A DNA stretch of 64,000 nt, taken from contig NC_135567.1 in assembly GCF_964340395.1 (NCBI RefSeq), positions 20,647,806-20,711,805 on the forward strand, written 5' to 3'. Below the pieces are notes generated by a model that did not search any database, was not told where the DNA came from, and was given only the letters and a program-made list of their open reading frames with translations. Positions 46,382 through 57,780 of the stretch are shown here, one piece after another. Position 1 is the first letter of the stretch, and each line of letters opens with the position of its first letter. This DNA is from Glandiceps talaboti (Eukaryota; Hemichordata; Enteropneusta; Spengelidae). A program made the translations under genes and the position numbers.

Positions 46382-46689
46382 AAGCAGAACAAAAAAACAA
46401 CAGAAAAAAACATTTTAGATTTAGGGTGAGACGTATACAGTGCACAATCTAAGGTATTGAATACAGTGAATGATCTAAGGCATTTGAATATTCTACAGTG
46501 ATGATATCTCATTATCATAAAATTTGAATAACAAAAGAAGTATTGATTAATATGCATATTACATTATATGTGTAAATCTCTGGTCTGTTGTTGAATCATT
46601 TAAGATCATTGGCAGTGAACATTGTGTGTTGATAACAAGTCATTATCAGAATGGCCAAAAATGTTCATTGGCTTGGTTGTTGTTGGTTG
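46382..46689. other. YME1L1 3' flank or UTR
   Basis: No array. The first AATAAA noted downstream is at about 48455, so the transcript end cannot be placed. Confidence 0.4.
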
Positions 46690-46965
46690 GTGTTTTTTAT
46701 ATAGTGCTTTCCCACTCAGTCTGGGTGCTCAAAGCACTTTGCAATTATTACCCCTGGCTAAAATCTATAGTGGCACAACGGCCCTTTATACTTCCTCAAC
46801 TCCCTGTGGAGCATACAATCCATTGCAGCCTCTATGAGTACATAGGATTAAAACATTCACATTGCAACCTCTATCCTACCAGGTTCCCAATTATACAGGT
46901 GGGTTGACTAAGAGGCAGTCATGGTTCAAATCTTGCCCAAGGACCTTAGTCACTCAGAAGCCTTG
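46690..46965 (+). mobile_element. Retroposon 3'-end-like repeat
   Basis: TTTTTATATAGTGCTTTCCCACTC, CTCAAAGCACTTTGCAATTATTACCCC and TACCAGGTTCCCAATTATACAGGTGGGTTGACTAAGAGGCAGTC, ending near TTGCCCAAGGACCTTAG. The last part is shared with the LINE remnant in YME1L1 intron 2. Confidence 0.6.
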
Positions 46966-46969
46966 TAGA

Positions 46970-47565
46970 TCAAATGATTTACTAAAGTTGTAACACACAA
47001 GCAGTTCAAAGTTGTTAGCATTGAGGTTTTCAGCTGTCTTTATCAACAGTCCTCAGAATGACAAATTCTGTGGTTACGACTGACCACTTGGTGGCTGTAT
47101 TCTCATCAGAATGACAAATTCTGTGGTTACAGCTGACCTCTAGGTGGCGGTATTCTCATCAGAATGACAAATTCTGTGGTTATGGCTGACCACAAGGTGG
47201 CGGTATTCTCATCAGAATGACAAATTCTGTGGTTACGGCTGACCACTAGGTGGCGGTATTCTCAACAGAATGACAAATTCTATGGTTACGGTTGACCACT
47301 GGGTTTCTGTTTCCATTATTTATACAACCCCACATGATTTCCTCAGAAAGATCAGGAAGGTTGTCAACATTAGACGCTATAATCACAAGATAACAAGACA
47401 CAATAGTGCTGAACTACCCAACATCTATAATAGGCTGATTATAGCGCCACCTAGTGGTCAACTTTAACTATGGCATTTATTATTCTGATGAAGATCACTG
47501 ACCAAGATAGATTAAAGCACAATGCTAAAAAAACTTTGAGCTGCTTTATGAGTTATAAGTTGTGT
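46970..47565. mobile_element. Element with inverted ends enclosing a ~55-bp minisatellite
   Basis: Left arm (about 46970-47075: CAGTTCAAAGTTGTTAGCATT, CCTCAGAATGACAAAT) and right arm (about 47485-47562: TGATGAAGATCACTGACC, AATGCTAAAAAAACTTTGAGCTG) are imperfect inverses. Between them CAGAATGACAAATTCTGTGGTTACGGCTGACCACTAGGTGGCGGTATTCTCAT repeats about five times (47050-47305). A solo arm is at 32205-32365. Confidence 0.65.
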
Positions 47566-47649
47566 AAATAATTATCATAATATGTAAATACCAAAACAAC
47601 AATTGTTTAGTATGCAAATTTACTTAAAATATTCGAAGTCTCTGATCCT

Positions 47650-47895
47650 GAACTAGTCTCGATTACCCAGACTCTCACCCATGGGGGCTCTACCTATCAG
47701 ACTTCCCCCAAACAAGAGAGGTCTCATAGGCAGAGCCCCCAGCAGTGGTAGTCTGGGTAAACGAGACTAGTCTGTATGTAGTCTTGGTTACGCTGACTCT
47801 TGCCACTAGGGGCTCTGGGCTATCAGACCTCCCCAAACGAGAGAGGTCTCGTAGGCAGAGCCTCCAGCAGCGAATCTGGGTAACTGCGACTACTC
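47650..47895. mobile_element. Two tandem short foldback elements
   Basis: AGTCTCGATTACCCAGACTCTC...GGGGGCTCT pairs with GGCAGAGCCCCCAGCAG...AGTCTGGGTAAACGAGACT (about 47656-47771). A second, diverged copy follows at about 47779-47893 with the same inner AGAGAGGTCTCRTAGGCAGAGCC. Confidence 0.8.
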
Positions 47896-48685
47896 CTGAA
47901 CTAGATTCTAGCTTTATTCATGATCTTAGGGAGTTACTAGGTTATAGCTTTATTCATGATCTTAGGGAGTTGATATTTTCTGTTGAGTACAAGTCAGTAT
48001 CATAAATTTGAATATAAATTCTGCACATGAATGTAAATTGGTATATTTGAGTAATAATTGGCCTGTGATTCTGTACTGTGTACTCCATATAGGTCAATGA
48101 GGTTGCTACGAAATTAAAGAATTTCAATATCAGAAAAATATATTAATTTACGTATGTGAGTATATTTGCTTTGGATTGTGCACCAGGTAAAACAAGTCAC
48201 TTTATTTAGAAACGTGGAAAAGAAATTCAGTAAAACTATTATGAACATGTAAATTATATCGAACTATTCTCACCAGACTTTTTTATTTGAAGCAAAGCTG
48301 ACACCCCTTTGTTGATTAGAATGGAATCTTCCAAGGACTGCAGTTGCACGAGGTGATACCAAGTACTTGCAATGTTTGGGTATGACTCTACATGAAAAGT
48401 GTAAAATGTGATGGAACTATGAAGTGATAAGAATTGTGATTACTTCAGCGTTCCAATAAAGATATCTAAAATATAGCTTTTTTTTAGAAAATGATGTAAA
48501 AATGTCTAAAGTTTGACATATTTGGTTTTATTTGGAGATCAGATTTTTTGGTTTGACATAATTTCACAATTTGTGATTTCAGTATTTGTAGTGATAGGCT
48601 TGTATTTCATGATAATATTTACATGAAAATGTCAGACCAGGTTTTGGAGAAAAGTGCATTATTTTATCATTTTGTGTCATGTACA
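47896..48685. other. AT-rich, no feature apart from a possible polyA signal
   Basis: GTTATAGCTTTATTCATGATCTTAGGGAGTT is doubled near 47910-47970. AATAAA at about 48455 is a candidate polyadenylation signal on the plus strand. Confidence 0.4.
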
Positions 48686-48689
48686 TGCT

Positions 48690-49390
48690 GGTAACTGAAA
48701 AAGGTGAACTCTGGTAAAATTTTCAATGTTTTTACTAAGGTTTTAGAACCCTGGTAAAAGAGAGGGTGAAATCTGGTAAAATTGACAGTTTCCAATACAA
48801 TCAGTGTTTTTACGAAGACCAGAACCCTGACAACAGAGAGAGGGTGAAATCTGGTAAAATTGACAGTTTCCTATACATTAAGTGTTTTACTAAGGTTATA
48901 ACCCTGACAACAGAGAGGGTGAAATCTGGTAAAATTTAGTTTCCTATACATTCAGTGTTTTACTAAGGTTAGAACCCTGACAACAGAGAGGGTGAAATCT
49001 GGTAAAGTTGACAGTTTCCAATACATTCAGTGTTTTTACTAAGACCAGAACTCTGATAACAGAGAGAGATGGCGAAATCTGGTAAAATTGACAGTTTCCT
49101 ATACATTAAGTGTTTTACTAAGGTTATAACCCTGACAACAGAGAGGGTGAAATCTGGTAAAATTTAGTTTCCTATACATTCAGTGTTTTACTAAGGTTAG
49201 AACCCTGACAACAGAGAGGGTGAAATCTGGTAAAATTGACAGTTTCCAATACATTCAGTGTTTTTACTAAGACCAGAACTCTGATAACAGAGAGAGATGG
49301 CGAAATCTGGTAAAATTGACAGTTTCCTATACATTAAGTGTTTTACTAAGGTTATAACCCTGGTAACAGAAAGGAAATCGCATAAAATTT
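48690..49390. repeat. ~76-bp satellite with 228-bp higher-order period
   Basis: GGTTATAACCCTGACAACAGAGAGGGTGAAATCTGGTAAAATT starts the trimer at 48894, 49122 and 49350, exactly 228 bp apart. Within each are the variants TAGAACCCTGACA and CCAGAACTCTGATAACAGAGAGAGATGG. Confidence 0.92.
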
Positions 49391-49609
49391 CAGTTATATT
49401 TTCTATGTGTACTGTGCTTTACATGACAACCCGTGTAAATGGTTGGTATTTACCTTTAATGTGAACATTGTATTCATCTTTTGATCCGTAAAAATACATA
49501 TCTGTTGTACACTGCTTATAATGAAATTTATAAGATTATGTGTTTGGTCCATACTTGCCGTTACCAATATTTATAAACAGTTTGGAGTGCTTTGTGATAT
49601 ATTTGACAA

Positions 49610-49950
49610 TCCAACCCTCTCCATCTCCAAAAATGCTAATCCCACCTCCCCCATTTAATATCCTCCCCATCTAATCCTCAACCATTTTTCTCCCCCTCAT
49701 AATTTCAACTTCTACCCTCCCCCCTCCCTCCATAGGCCTAGGCCCTCCCTCACCCCATTTGATACTCTCATCTTCATCAACCCTTTCCTTCAACCTCCCC
49801 CTCCGTAGGCCCTCCCTCCCTACCTCTTTCATTTGATACTATCATCTTCATCAACCCTCTCCTGCAACACTACCCCTCCCCCATTTCATACTCTTCCACC
49901 TCATCAACCCTCTCATTCTACCATACCCCTCTTTACCCCTTCAAATCCCA
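49610..49950. repeat. Pyrimidine-rich imperfect minisatellite
   Basis: Nearly all C/T on this strand, with CCATTTGATACTCTCATCTTCATCAACCCT recurring at about 40-110 bp intervals. Confidence 0.8.
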
Positions 49951-50155
49951 AACTTGTCCACTGTATGTAAGTATAGAGACCAAGTTAGTCAAGTAAGGCA
50001 GACTTCCAAAAAACTTCAAATCTTATAAAACTGTTATGTATTTTAAAAACATAATTGTCAAATAAACTGTTAAAACTATAAAAGTCTGTCTTGGGATAAT
50101 TGTGGAAAAGTGCACAAGTGAACTGAGGTTTGTTCGTGCTTTAGGCATGGTGAAA

Positions 50156-50156
<1 letters not shown>

Positions 50157-50199
<43 letters not shown>

Positions 50200-50210
50200 G
50201 GGGGGGGGGG
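50157..50210. repeat. (TG)n followed by a G homopolymer
   Basis: A TG run is directly followed by about twelve G. Confidence 0.95.
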
Positions 50211-53200
50211 TAAAGTCAAAAACTGCCAGACTGACTTAGACTATGGTATTTGTAGGAGACATTCCAAGGGCTGTTGAAGAGACATTGTTGAAATGAAAAT
50301 AATCAAATCAATATGCAGTTTAGGTTCTAAAAAAGTGATTTAATATGTAGTTTACACTCTCAGTTGGATGGAGAATGTTATTGTTGTAATAAAATTATCA
50401 TTATATTACACCAGTATAGTGATAGTGCAAATCGAGAGATCTGATTGGGCTAGAACAGTTGGCACGCGTCCAACTTTTGATGTTCAATATTTGTCGTCTG
50501 CTCCGATCCGAACATAACTTGTAGTCCACATGTCACAGTACTATAGTAAACTCTGCCAATTGTCAGAGGAAGATTTTCACAATGAGACAGTAGTTTATGG
50601 AAAATAATGAAGAAAATTTGGAAACCTGTCAAGTTATCGCGTATTTGTACAAATCATCACCTACTGAAGTCAACATGAACGGTTCTCCACTTGGCTGGAG
50701 TGGAAACAGGTACGTGCCCTGTCATCAAAATGAAGCATTTGTAAGATTTTACACTGACCACGGAAGTATATAATTCATTGCACTGACAGACTTACAATTA
50801 ATCTAAATATAAATGTGTCTAGGGTCCTGTCCTAGATCAATCCGAATGGGATATCCCAAACCCGAAAGTCTACTAAGTAATTCCCGTAACGGTAACGATG
50901 TCGGCAAATGCACATTGTACATGCGCTGGATGCAAAGCATGCCCTATAGTCCATGGATGTATTACCGTGTCACAGTGTCTCACTACTACATCTATGCCTA
51001 TACCAACCATTTCAAGTAAAACCTTGAGTCAAACAGGTGGTTTATTCATAACTGTATTGTTACAATTCTTTACTAAATCAATGTACAGATTATCCGTAGA
51101 AACAAGAAGCCGGTAACAAAAAATCCAGTCTCGTCAATGCACGACACGCGTACACGGCAACGTTCAGAGTTGATACGCGTGTCACGTCAGCAGCTGTCTT
51201 GTAATCAGTTTTATTGTTATGCAAATTATTCATATAGGGGAGGGAAATTAATCCATAAAACATTAGTTCTTATTTTTTTCAATGTCCTACGGTTTTGACC
51301 AGTGAACTCAATATTTATGTAACAGTACACATTAGTATGAAACAAGGGCTATAGTGACGATACAAAATTATATCACACACACTGTATATAGCCCAACTCG
51401 AGTTTATGAAGCAGCTTACACCATTACCAAGTACACACCAATCACTTGTTTAAAAAATTTTTAGAACGTATTAAAGGTAAATTTTGTTGGCCAAATAAAG
51501 TTAAAAACAGCTGAATAACCCGTCAAAGTGCTGAACACGCTACTGAGAGTGTTGAAAAGGTGAGATTTGAATGGACATCAAACACCTGTGTGTGGTCACC
51601 AATTGACCAATCAGGTTGGTGGATGTGTTCACAGATTAGCAAGTCATTATGAGTAACAGACAGGTGATTGGCCAAATCATGTTAACCACACTTGTGGAAT
51701 GCGTGTTTACATACATTTTATCATTCGTCGTTTGCAGTGGCACTTTCCATGAGGATGCTGATAACAGAACACGTGGTAGGTGAGTTCGTACTCGATTTTT
51801 GTCTGACAGAACGTTCTCTCAAAATTATAAACTGATCTAACCGCCATTACCAACAAAATACCTACATGTTAGCATACACCGTTGTTCTGACACTATTTTT
51901 CGGGTGTACAGACATCCGTGTGATTGACAGGTCGATCCATATTTGACCCTAACATTGCTTTAATTTCGACCTGCTAAAAGACCTCGAGTTTGACCAGCAC
52001 ATATTTATTGTAGCTCTGACCTAAGGCAAGGTGTGGCACTGAAGTCTTTGAATAATCGTTGCACCGGGACTGTTTTGAGACTAGTTACAATACTTGGAGT
52101 GTTGAATGTTTTTTGAGCTTTGAAATATTCCGATAAATTTTGTTTTGAGTGCAAACCAAGGATGAATCTCGAACACTAATATAACGCAACCTGCAAGACA
52201 ATGGCGTGCGTTTCACTTTAACTGAATAACTCGTTCAAAGCGGCGTGAGAACCATTTACATTTAAACAAATATCGCGATACAAAGGTCAAAGGTGAGACA
52301 AATTTCGAAATATTGACACTCTAAATCACATAGAATATCGAGCAGAAACATTCATATTTATTTATTTTTATTTATTTATTTAAACTTTATTTAAAGAGGG
52401 TTAAAATTCATAAAGGTAACCTTGTTAGCTAAAAGCTAGCCTTCCTCAGTGCCCACTAAAGACAACAATTACAAAAACCGCAGAACCAGCTGTTCGTCAA
52501 TGATTGATTTAGTGTATTCTGATATTTGTCATTTATTTCGTATTTTTGAAATAATCTTGATAATGTTTTAGGAGCGACAGCAATTATTCAATGTTGGCAT
52601 ATTTTAGGGACATGCATTTACTATAGCGAAAATACTTCTATTTCTCAATTTGATGACATTTTTTCAGAAATATTTGACTTTATGGATCCTAAACAGATCC
52701 ATCGAAAGTAAAATAGTTTTTGCAGGATGAGCACTAAACTATGAATTCATTCACAGAATAAAACTTATGTTCCACTTCTATAAATCCGATAATTATGAGG
52801 AATTAATACTCGATGTGCATGTGTTTGTTCGACAGTAACAGATTATGGTGACATTTTAAAATGTGAAGATAAAAGAGTTGAGAGGAAATCTATCCATTTC
52901 ATCGCAATTACCACTGGCTTTACCATCGTTAGCTGTTGATGTAATTCGGGTAAGATATTCTCATGATGTTATTGCGTAGAAAACGTATTATAGTTTGCCC
53001 CAGGAGGTCATAATCCACTTCATCGTATTATGGAGTTGTCATTACATCGAACGCACGTCATCATGTCGTTTACAGAATATTAAATCTAAACACGTATATG
53101 TTTCAATTTTGTTGATTATCGAAACTCTCGTCGGCGATATTTGTCAACCTCTAGTTTCGTAGACGTAAGACGCTGCTAGAATATCGTTTTATACGATGTG

Positions 53201-53715
53201 CGCATGCGTTTGTCTGTGTTTGATTTAAATTTATAAGAATTCTGTTTTCCAAGAAATCGAATGACGTTCAAATATATGCCCATGCGTACATCTTTCTGAA
53301 TCTATCCGATATTTACATAGTATATTCCAAAACGGTAAATGCATACAGAATATTGAGGTGTTTTTTTCAATTCATAATTTATGTATATATATAAAGCTTA
53401 CAATTTGGCCGTACATTATAATTCCTTATTTCAATAGACGAAATAATACAAACTATCCGCCCTTATATTCGTCGACTTCTACATTAATTAATATTACCAC
53501 CATCAGGGATTTTTTAGAAAAAAATATTTATATTTTAATTGTTAATTGTTTTTCCCACGTAAACCTTAAAACAAAGAATATTTTTTTGTACTAATATAAA
53601 CCTTAAAATTCGTCATCTTTCCAATAGAATTATCTACGGTGTTTTTTTAAAGGCCAGGGTTTCAATCCCAGGTTTTCATATTAGTGAGTGGGCCTGTATA
53701 CATCGTGGCTTTCGT
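50211..53715. other. Intergenic DNA, no gene confirmed
   Basis: Short frames at 50813-51019 and 50898-51116 are unsupported. A donor-like AACAG|GTACGT follows a short ATG frame at 50675-50709, but the next acceptor (50821) leads to an immediate stop. A weak inverted pair (GTGTGGTCACCAATTGACCAATCAGG against GATTGGCCAAATCATGTTAACCACAC) is at about 51590-51695. TTTATT/ATTT runs are at 52360-52395. Confidence 0.4.
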
Positions 53716-54030
53716 GATTATTCCCCAGCCAAAGAAAATACGAGTTACCTAATGGGCCTTATCACAACGTCAGGTCACCTTAGGTCATGAATATTTTCCA
53801 GCTGAATGAAGAAAAATATTAAGAAATAATTATAATTCCTCATGCAAAATTTATGAAAACTCGGGAAAATTTTTAGTGATTTTGAATATTTCGAATCGTT
53901 TTTCGATCACCACAGAACCAGTGACGTAGACACGGGTTGTCGTGACGTAGAACGACAGAACCAGTGACATAAACACAGGTTGTCATGATGTAAAACCACA
54001 GAACCAGTGACATAGACATGGGTTGTCGGG
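53716..54030 (+). mobile_element. Foldback-family element with adjoining minisatellite
   Basis: ATTCCCCAGCCAAAGAAAATACGAGTTACCTAATGGG, then TATTTTCCAGCTGAATGAAGAAAAATATTA, AATTATAATTCCTC and a GAATCGTTTTTCGATCACC end. It is followed at about 53913-54030 by CACAGAACCAGTGACRTAGACACGGGTTGTCRTGA repeated three times, a relative of the 25186-25810 array. Confidence 0.7.
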
Positions 54031-54243
54031 TAGATAATCTACTGTTATGAAGCCATTAACTTGGTTTGTGTATGACAGAATGATGTAACTGTTAGATAAA
54101 TATCACGATCAAAACAATATTAATGATTATATAAACATATATTTTATATTTATTAACCATTTTATTAAAATAATATAATATACGGATATACAGTAGCACT
54201 TTATACATATGACAGTGAGAGAAGTCTTTGGGTAAACCACAAA

Positions 54244-54547
54244 CTATAGACCTGTTACCGGTTCCAAGATGCATTGCGCGTCTCTCCATACAATCACGCG
54301 CTATTCAGGGGGATGGTTGTCACCTGACCATATCCTGGGTTCACCCATAAAATCACTGTCTATCATTGATGGTGTTTAGTCTTTGTTCTATAAAACCACT
54401 CATAATCAAAGAGGTCAACATGTGTTTCCATCCTCTCCTGATGAAAATGTTATTTCAAAAGTAATAAAGACAAAACAAGACTAAATGTAACAACATAAGC
54501 GACGTCCTCTCGCGCAATGCATCTTGGAACCGGAAAATTGTCTATTG
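54244..54547. mobile_element. MITE with ~38-bp terminal inverted repeats
   Basis: Left end CTATAGACCTGTTACCGGTTCCAAGATGCATTGCGCG and right end CGCGCAATGCATCTTGGAACCGGAAAATTGTCTATTG are inverses with few changes. The ~230-bp middle is unrelated and has no coding potential. No clear target-site duplication was found. Confidence 0.85.
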
Positions 54548-55387
54548 TAAAACATAGTCGAGAGAGCAAGTACAAGTCACGAAAAATTATATAAATGATA
54601 AAAAGAATGTTTGTATTTTGGTATACCATGTCGTCACATAATACGAGAATTTACACTAAAACAGGAAATCGTGGTAGCTAAGAGTATCCATTGCCGGTAA
54701 TAAAAATAAACCGTATGCTAGGACATCTATTTTTACCCTATTCCCTATCCTTACATATTGTCGTAATAACCCAACCCTAAATAACTTATACATCGATACC
54801 TAGTTGCCATGGTAATAATACAAATTTACAAAATTGGGAGTATAAATATCAACTTTCGAATTCTGCAACAATGCACGCATTCCCAAGACATTCATACATC
54901 CATACACATACCAACTTACTGAAATCACCAGCTAGCTGCTTATATTGTCATGGATTTTCATAGAGGAATCGTTGCTTTGTTTGACAATAACCCACACGAC
55001 GTTAGGGGGGCTTTTTATATCTCTGTCTCGAGCTCGGTGAGATACGTGTGTCTGAACATGCTGAAGGAGACAGTATTACAGTAATAGTTGTAGTACTGTA
55101 TATAACAATCTTGTAAATGTCACGGTACGTTATATAATTGGAGGAAAGAAGTAACTATGTAAGATGTAAGATGTACAAGGGAATTGATTGCTGTAGAAAA
55201 TTACTCTAATGACTACATTGATGGGGACTGACGAAATTACTGGGAAAAAAACACGTAAAAAAGGGAACTTTATTAGAGATGATACTGTAAGGAGATAACT
55301 AATGGTTTTGATGAACTGTTTGACAAAGGTCACAATAGTACTGACATGAACGTAATAATAGATATAATAAAATAAACTATATTTGCA
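54548..55387. other. Intergenic DNA 3' of the GPCR gene
   Basis: No array or gene seen. Confidence 0.4.
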
Positions 55388-55424
55388 ATATATATATGTG
55401 TGTGTATTTATACACTCAAGTAAA

Positions 55425-55477
<53 letters not shown>
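55388..55477. repeat. (TA/TG)n and (CA)n microsatellite
   Basis: ATATATATGTGTGTG, then a long ACAC run (about 55435-55476). Confidence 0.95.
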
Positions 55478-55480
<3 letters not shown>

Positions 55481-55533
55481 TTGGTGAGATACTCAATCAT
55501 ACTATCTTACTAGTGAGTACTTGTACCGCCCGG

Positions 55534-55539
55534 TTTATT
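55534..55539 (-). terminator. Candidate polyadenylation signal for the GPCR gene
   Basis: TTTATT reads AATAAA on the minus strand, about 160 bp beyond the stop codon. Confidence 0.4.
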
Positions 55540-55699
55540 TGTGTATTTGGTTTAGGTTAAACTTATAAACTTATAATAGACCGGGGTAAGCCAACACATT
55601 TGTGTATCAGTGTTCATCTAGCATTTTAACATCCACTTGAATATACTCCCTACTCTATCAGACTTTTACAACCAAGCGATTCAAACTCAATGTTCTTAA

Positions 55700-56791
55700 T
55701 TAAATAATGGGACTAACTTGGTAATTACTTGTTCTAGCTGGACAAAATCTACAGGAGTTTAATCGTTTTAGATTACAAACATTGAATACACGTTTAACTG
55801 CTTTCCTAAATGCTACGTTATACATTCCGTAGATCCACGGTTCTAACGATGTATTAGTTAATATCAAAAGGCCGGATATATACTGTAGGGTGTCCGAAGG
55901 TTGGTAATCACTTTTTCGTTTGAGAGTGATGACTTGAACGTACAGACTTGGGCTCCAACATATCGTGTGAAGTAAAATCATCAAAATTAGTGTCTTGGCA
56001 GTTCGACGATAGCCAAGTTTGGTGTCGCGGAGAACTCTTTTCACCGTTGTCGCTTGGTACGCAAAGGCTTCCGATCGAACCTTCATAACTTGTAATCTCG
56101 CTGCGCGATAAATACGGTAGTAACAGTATATCATTATGAGACTCGGAAGAATAAATCCGTATGTTAAAGTTATATACCCAAACCAAGGCACTTGTGATAA
56201 ATCAGGAATACATGTATTGGTGTAGGAGTGATAAATATAGTGTCCGATACCCCATAGAGGGGGCAGAGTAGGTAACAGCAGTGCATGTAACCAAATGTAA
56301 CACACTGCAAGTAAACATCGCGGAGGTTTCCAGTAACCCTGGTAACGGAGTGGTTTTCTTACAAACAGTAATCGATCAATGCTTACAAAACAAAGCGTAA
56401 CGTTGGCAACAGCAGGAAAGACAGTGGTTATAACGCCACTGAAGTTACATAGATATTTATTCCTGTACCATGGACCGAAAAATCCTGCAATAATGAACGG
56501 AGTCACAAATATACCGAAACATAGATCAGCAGACGCCAAGATGGCGACAAACATATTGGCACGATTCCGTAGATTTTCATTGGTGAAAATAATCCAACAC
56601 ACTGTTGAATTGCCGACGAGTAGGAAGAATAGCAGACAAAGCTCAGGGATATGAAAAACTGGCGACGAAAATCTGACAGAATGAACCGTCGATAAGCTTT
56701 GAAGTGTTTCTGTTGTGTTCTCTACTGCTGAATAAGGTGATGACGTCAACTTTGAGAAAAGATCTCTCGTAGTCGTATTAATCGTTGACAT
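55700..56791 (-). CDS. Orphan class A (rhodopsin-like) GPCR, intronless, 363 aa
   Basis: Seven-TM receptor of the plasma membrane. The extracellular N-terminus (1-48) has two N-glycosylation sequons (N5, N25). Family landmarks: N61 (1.50) in LVGNST, D89 (2.50) in LASAD, C115 (3.25) likely paired with C194 in ECL2, W167 (4.50), P216 (5.50), CWSP 278-281 in TM6. Two hallmarks are changed: the TM3 end is DRL (139-141) instead of DRY, and TM7 has EPWIY (317-321) instead of NPxxY/DPxxY. Position 3.32 is Thr122, not Asp, so it is not an aminergic receptor. Loop 3 is basic; the tail has three Cys (339, 347, 350) suited to palmitoylation. The ligand is unknown and I cannot place it in a named subfamily. 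The start is the first in-frame Met, 48 residues before TM1. No neighbouring paralog is in the window. Confidence 0.92.
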   Translation of the reverse strand: MSTINTTTRDLFSKLTSSPYSAVENTTETLQSLSTVHSVRFSSPVFHIPELCLLFFLLVGNSTVCWIIFTNENLRNRANMFVAILASADLCFGIFVTPFIIAGFFGPWYRNKYLCNFSGVITTVFPAVANVTLCFVSIDRLLFVRKPLRYQGYWKPPRCLLAVCYIWLHALLLPTLPPLWGIGHYIYHSYTNTCIPDLSQVPWFGYITLTYGFILPSLIMIYCYYRIYRAARLQVMKVRSEAFAYQATTVKRVLRDTKLGYRRTAKTLILMILLHTICWSPSLYVQVITLKRKSDYQPSDTLQYISGLLILTNTSLEPWIYGMYNVAFRKAVKRVFNVCNLKRLNSCRFCPARTSNYQVSPII

Positions 56792-57575
56792 GGTTACATG
56801 TTATTACTACACCATCTAGTGTAACAAGCTAAACTTAAAAGGTTCTCTGTACGATTCGTCCACTTAAAGGTTCTCTGTACGATTTGTCCAATTTGGTCTA
56901 TAATAACGCCGAAAGTTTTGTTGCTATGGCAATAACCTCGTTCGTATCCTTCTGTGAAGTACATCCAAGGTCAATGTCATGTTCACACCTCCTGACCTTT
57001 GACCTTGTAGCAAATCTAGATAATTGAAAGGAGAATATGGTTAAATTAAAGACAATATCCAAAGAGTAATTTTCAAAAATGGCACAAGCTGAGTTTATAA
57101 GCTTTTTACTCAAGAGAAAATAGTGACATTTGTAAATAAGACCACATTCCAGTATAATGTTAATGTCAATGCTTGTCTTTTATAACATTACAATTTGTCT
57201 TTTGGCATTGTTAGAACTGTTGATTGCATAGTAGGAATTTCATGAACATTTTTGATACGTATGATAAATTACGTCATTGGATAGTTTATGAGTAACAGTA
57301 AATAGACAATAGAGGGCGGTATACTAATTATATAAATTACACCATCGGATAGTTTAATAAGTTAACCAGGTTTGCGAGTGGTGGTTAAGTATGCTTCAGT
57401 AAGTACAATAATGCGAGTATCCTTTATATATGCAGTAAAAACTACGCCTAGACTAGAATCGTATAAACTCAGACTGTGTCAGCAGATAGACATTTTTACA
57501 AAGCCTGTCTACCTGAACAATTGGAATGCTACTCAAACTGCAAAGTAATAACCTCGCTGTCTGTGTCTGTCTGTC
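56792..57575. other. GPCR 5' flank, no gene seen
   Basis: AAAGGTTCTCTGTACGATTYGTCCA is doubled at 56838-56893. No other feature recognised. Confidence 0.45.
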
Positions 57576-57593
57576 CGTATATATATCTCTCTC

Positions 57594-57629
<36 letters not shown>

Positions 57630-57725
57630 CCTCTCCCTCTCTCTCTCTCTCTCCCTCCCTCCCTCTCTCTCTCCCCCCTCTCTCCCTCTCTCCCTCTCTC
57701 TCTATCTCTCTATCTCTCTCCCTCC

Positions 57726-57779
<54 letters not shown>
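57576..57779. repeat. (CT)n/(CCCT)n polypyrimidine microsatellite
   Basis: About 200 bp of CT repeats interrupted by CCCT and TATCT. Open frames over it are artefacts. Confidence 0.97.

Positions 57780-57780
<1 letters not shown>

Noticed and set aside
50675-51116. Small two-exon gene with a Cys-rich product (frame 50898-51116, CTCAGCKAC)
   Set aside because: Joining the donor at 50709 to the acceptor at 50821 meets an early stop, and neither short frame shows a known domain.
56379-56654. 91-codon plus-strand frame
   Set aside because: Antisense shadow of the GPCR coding sequence.
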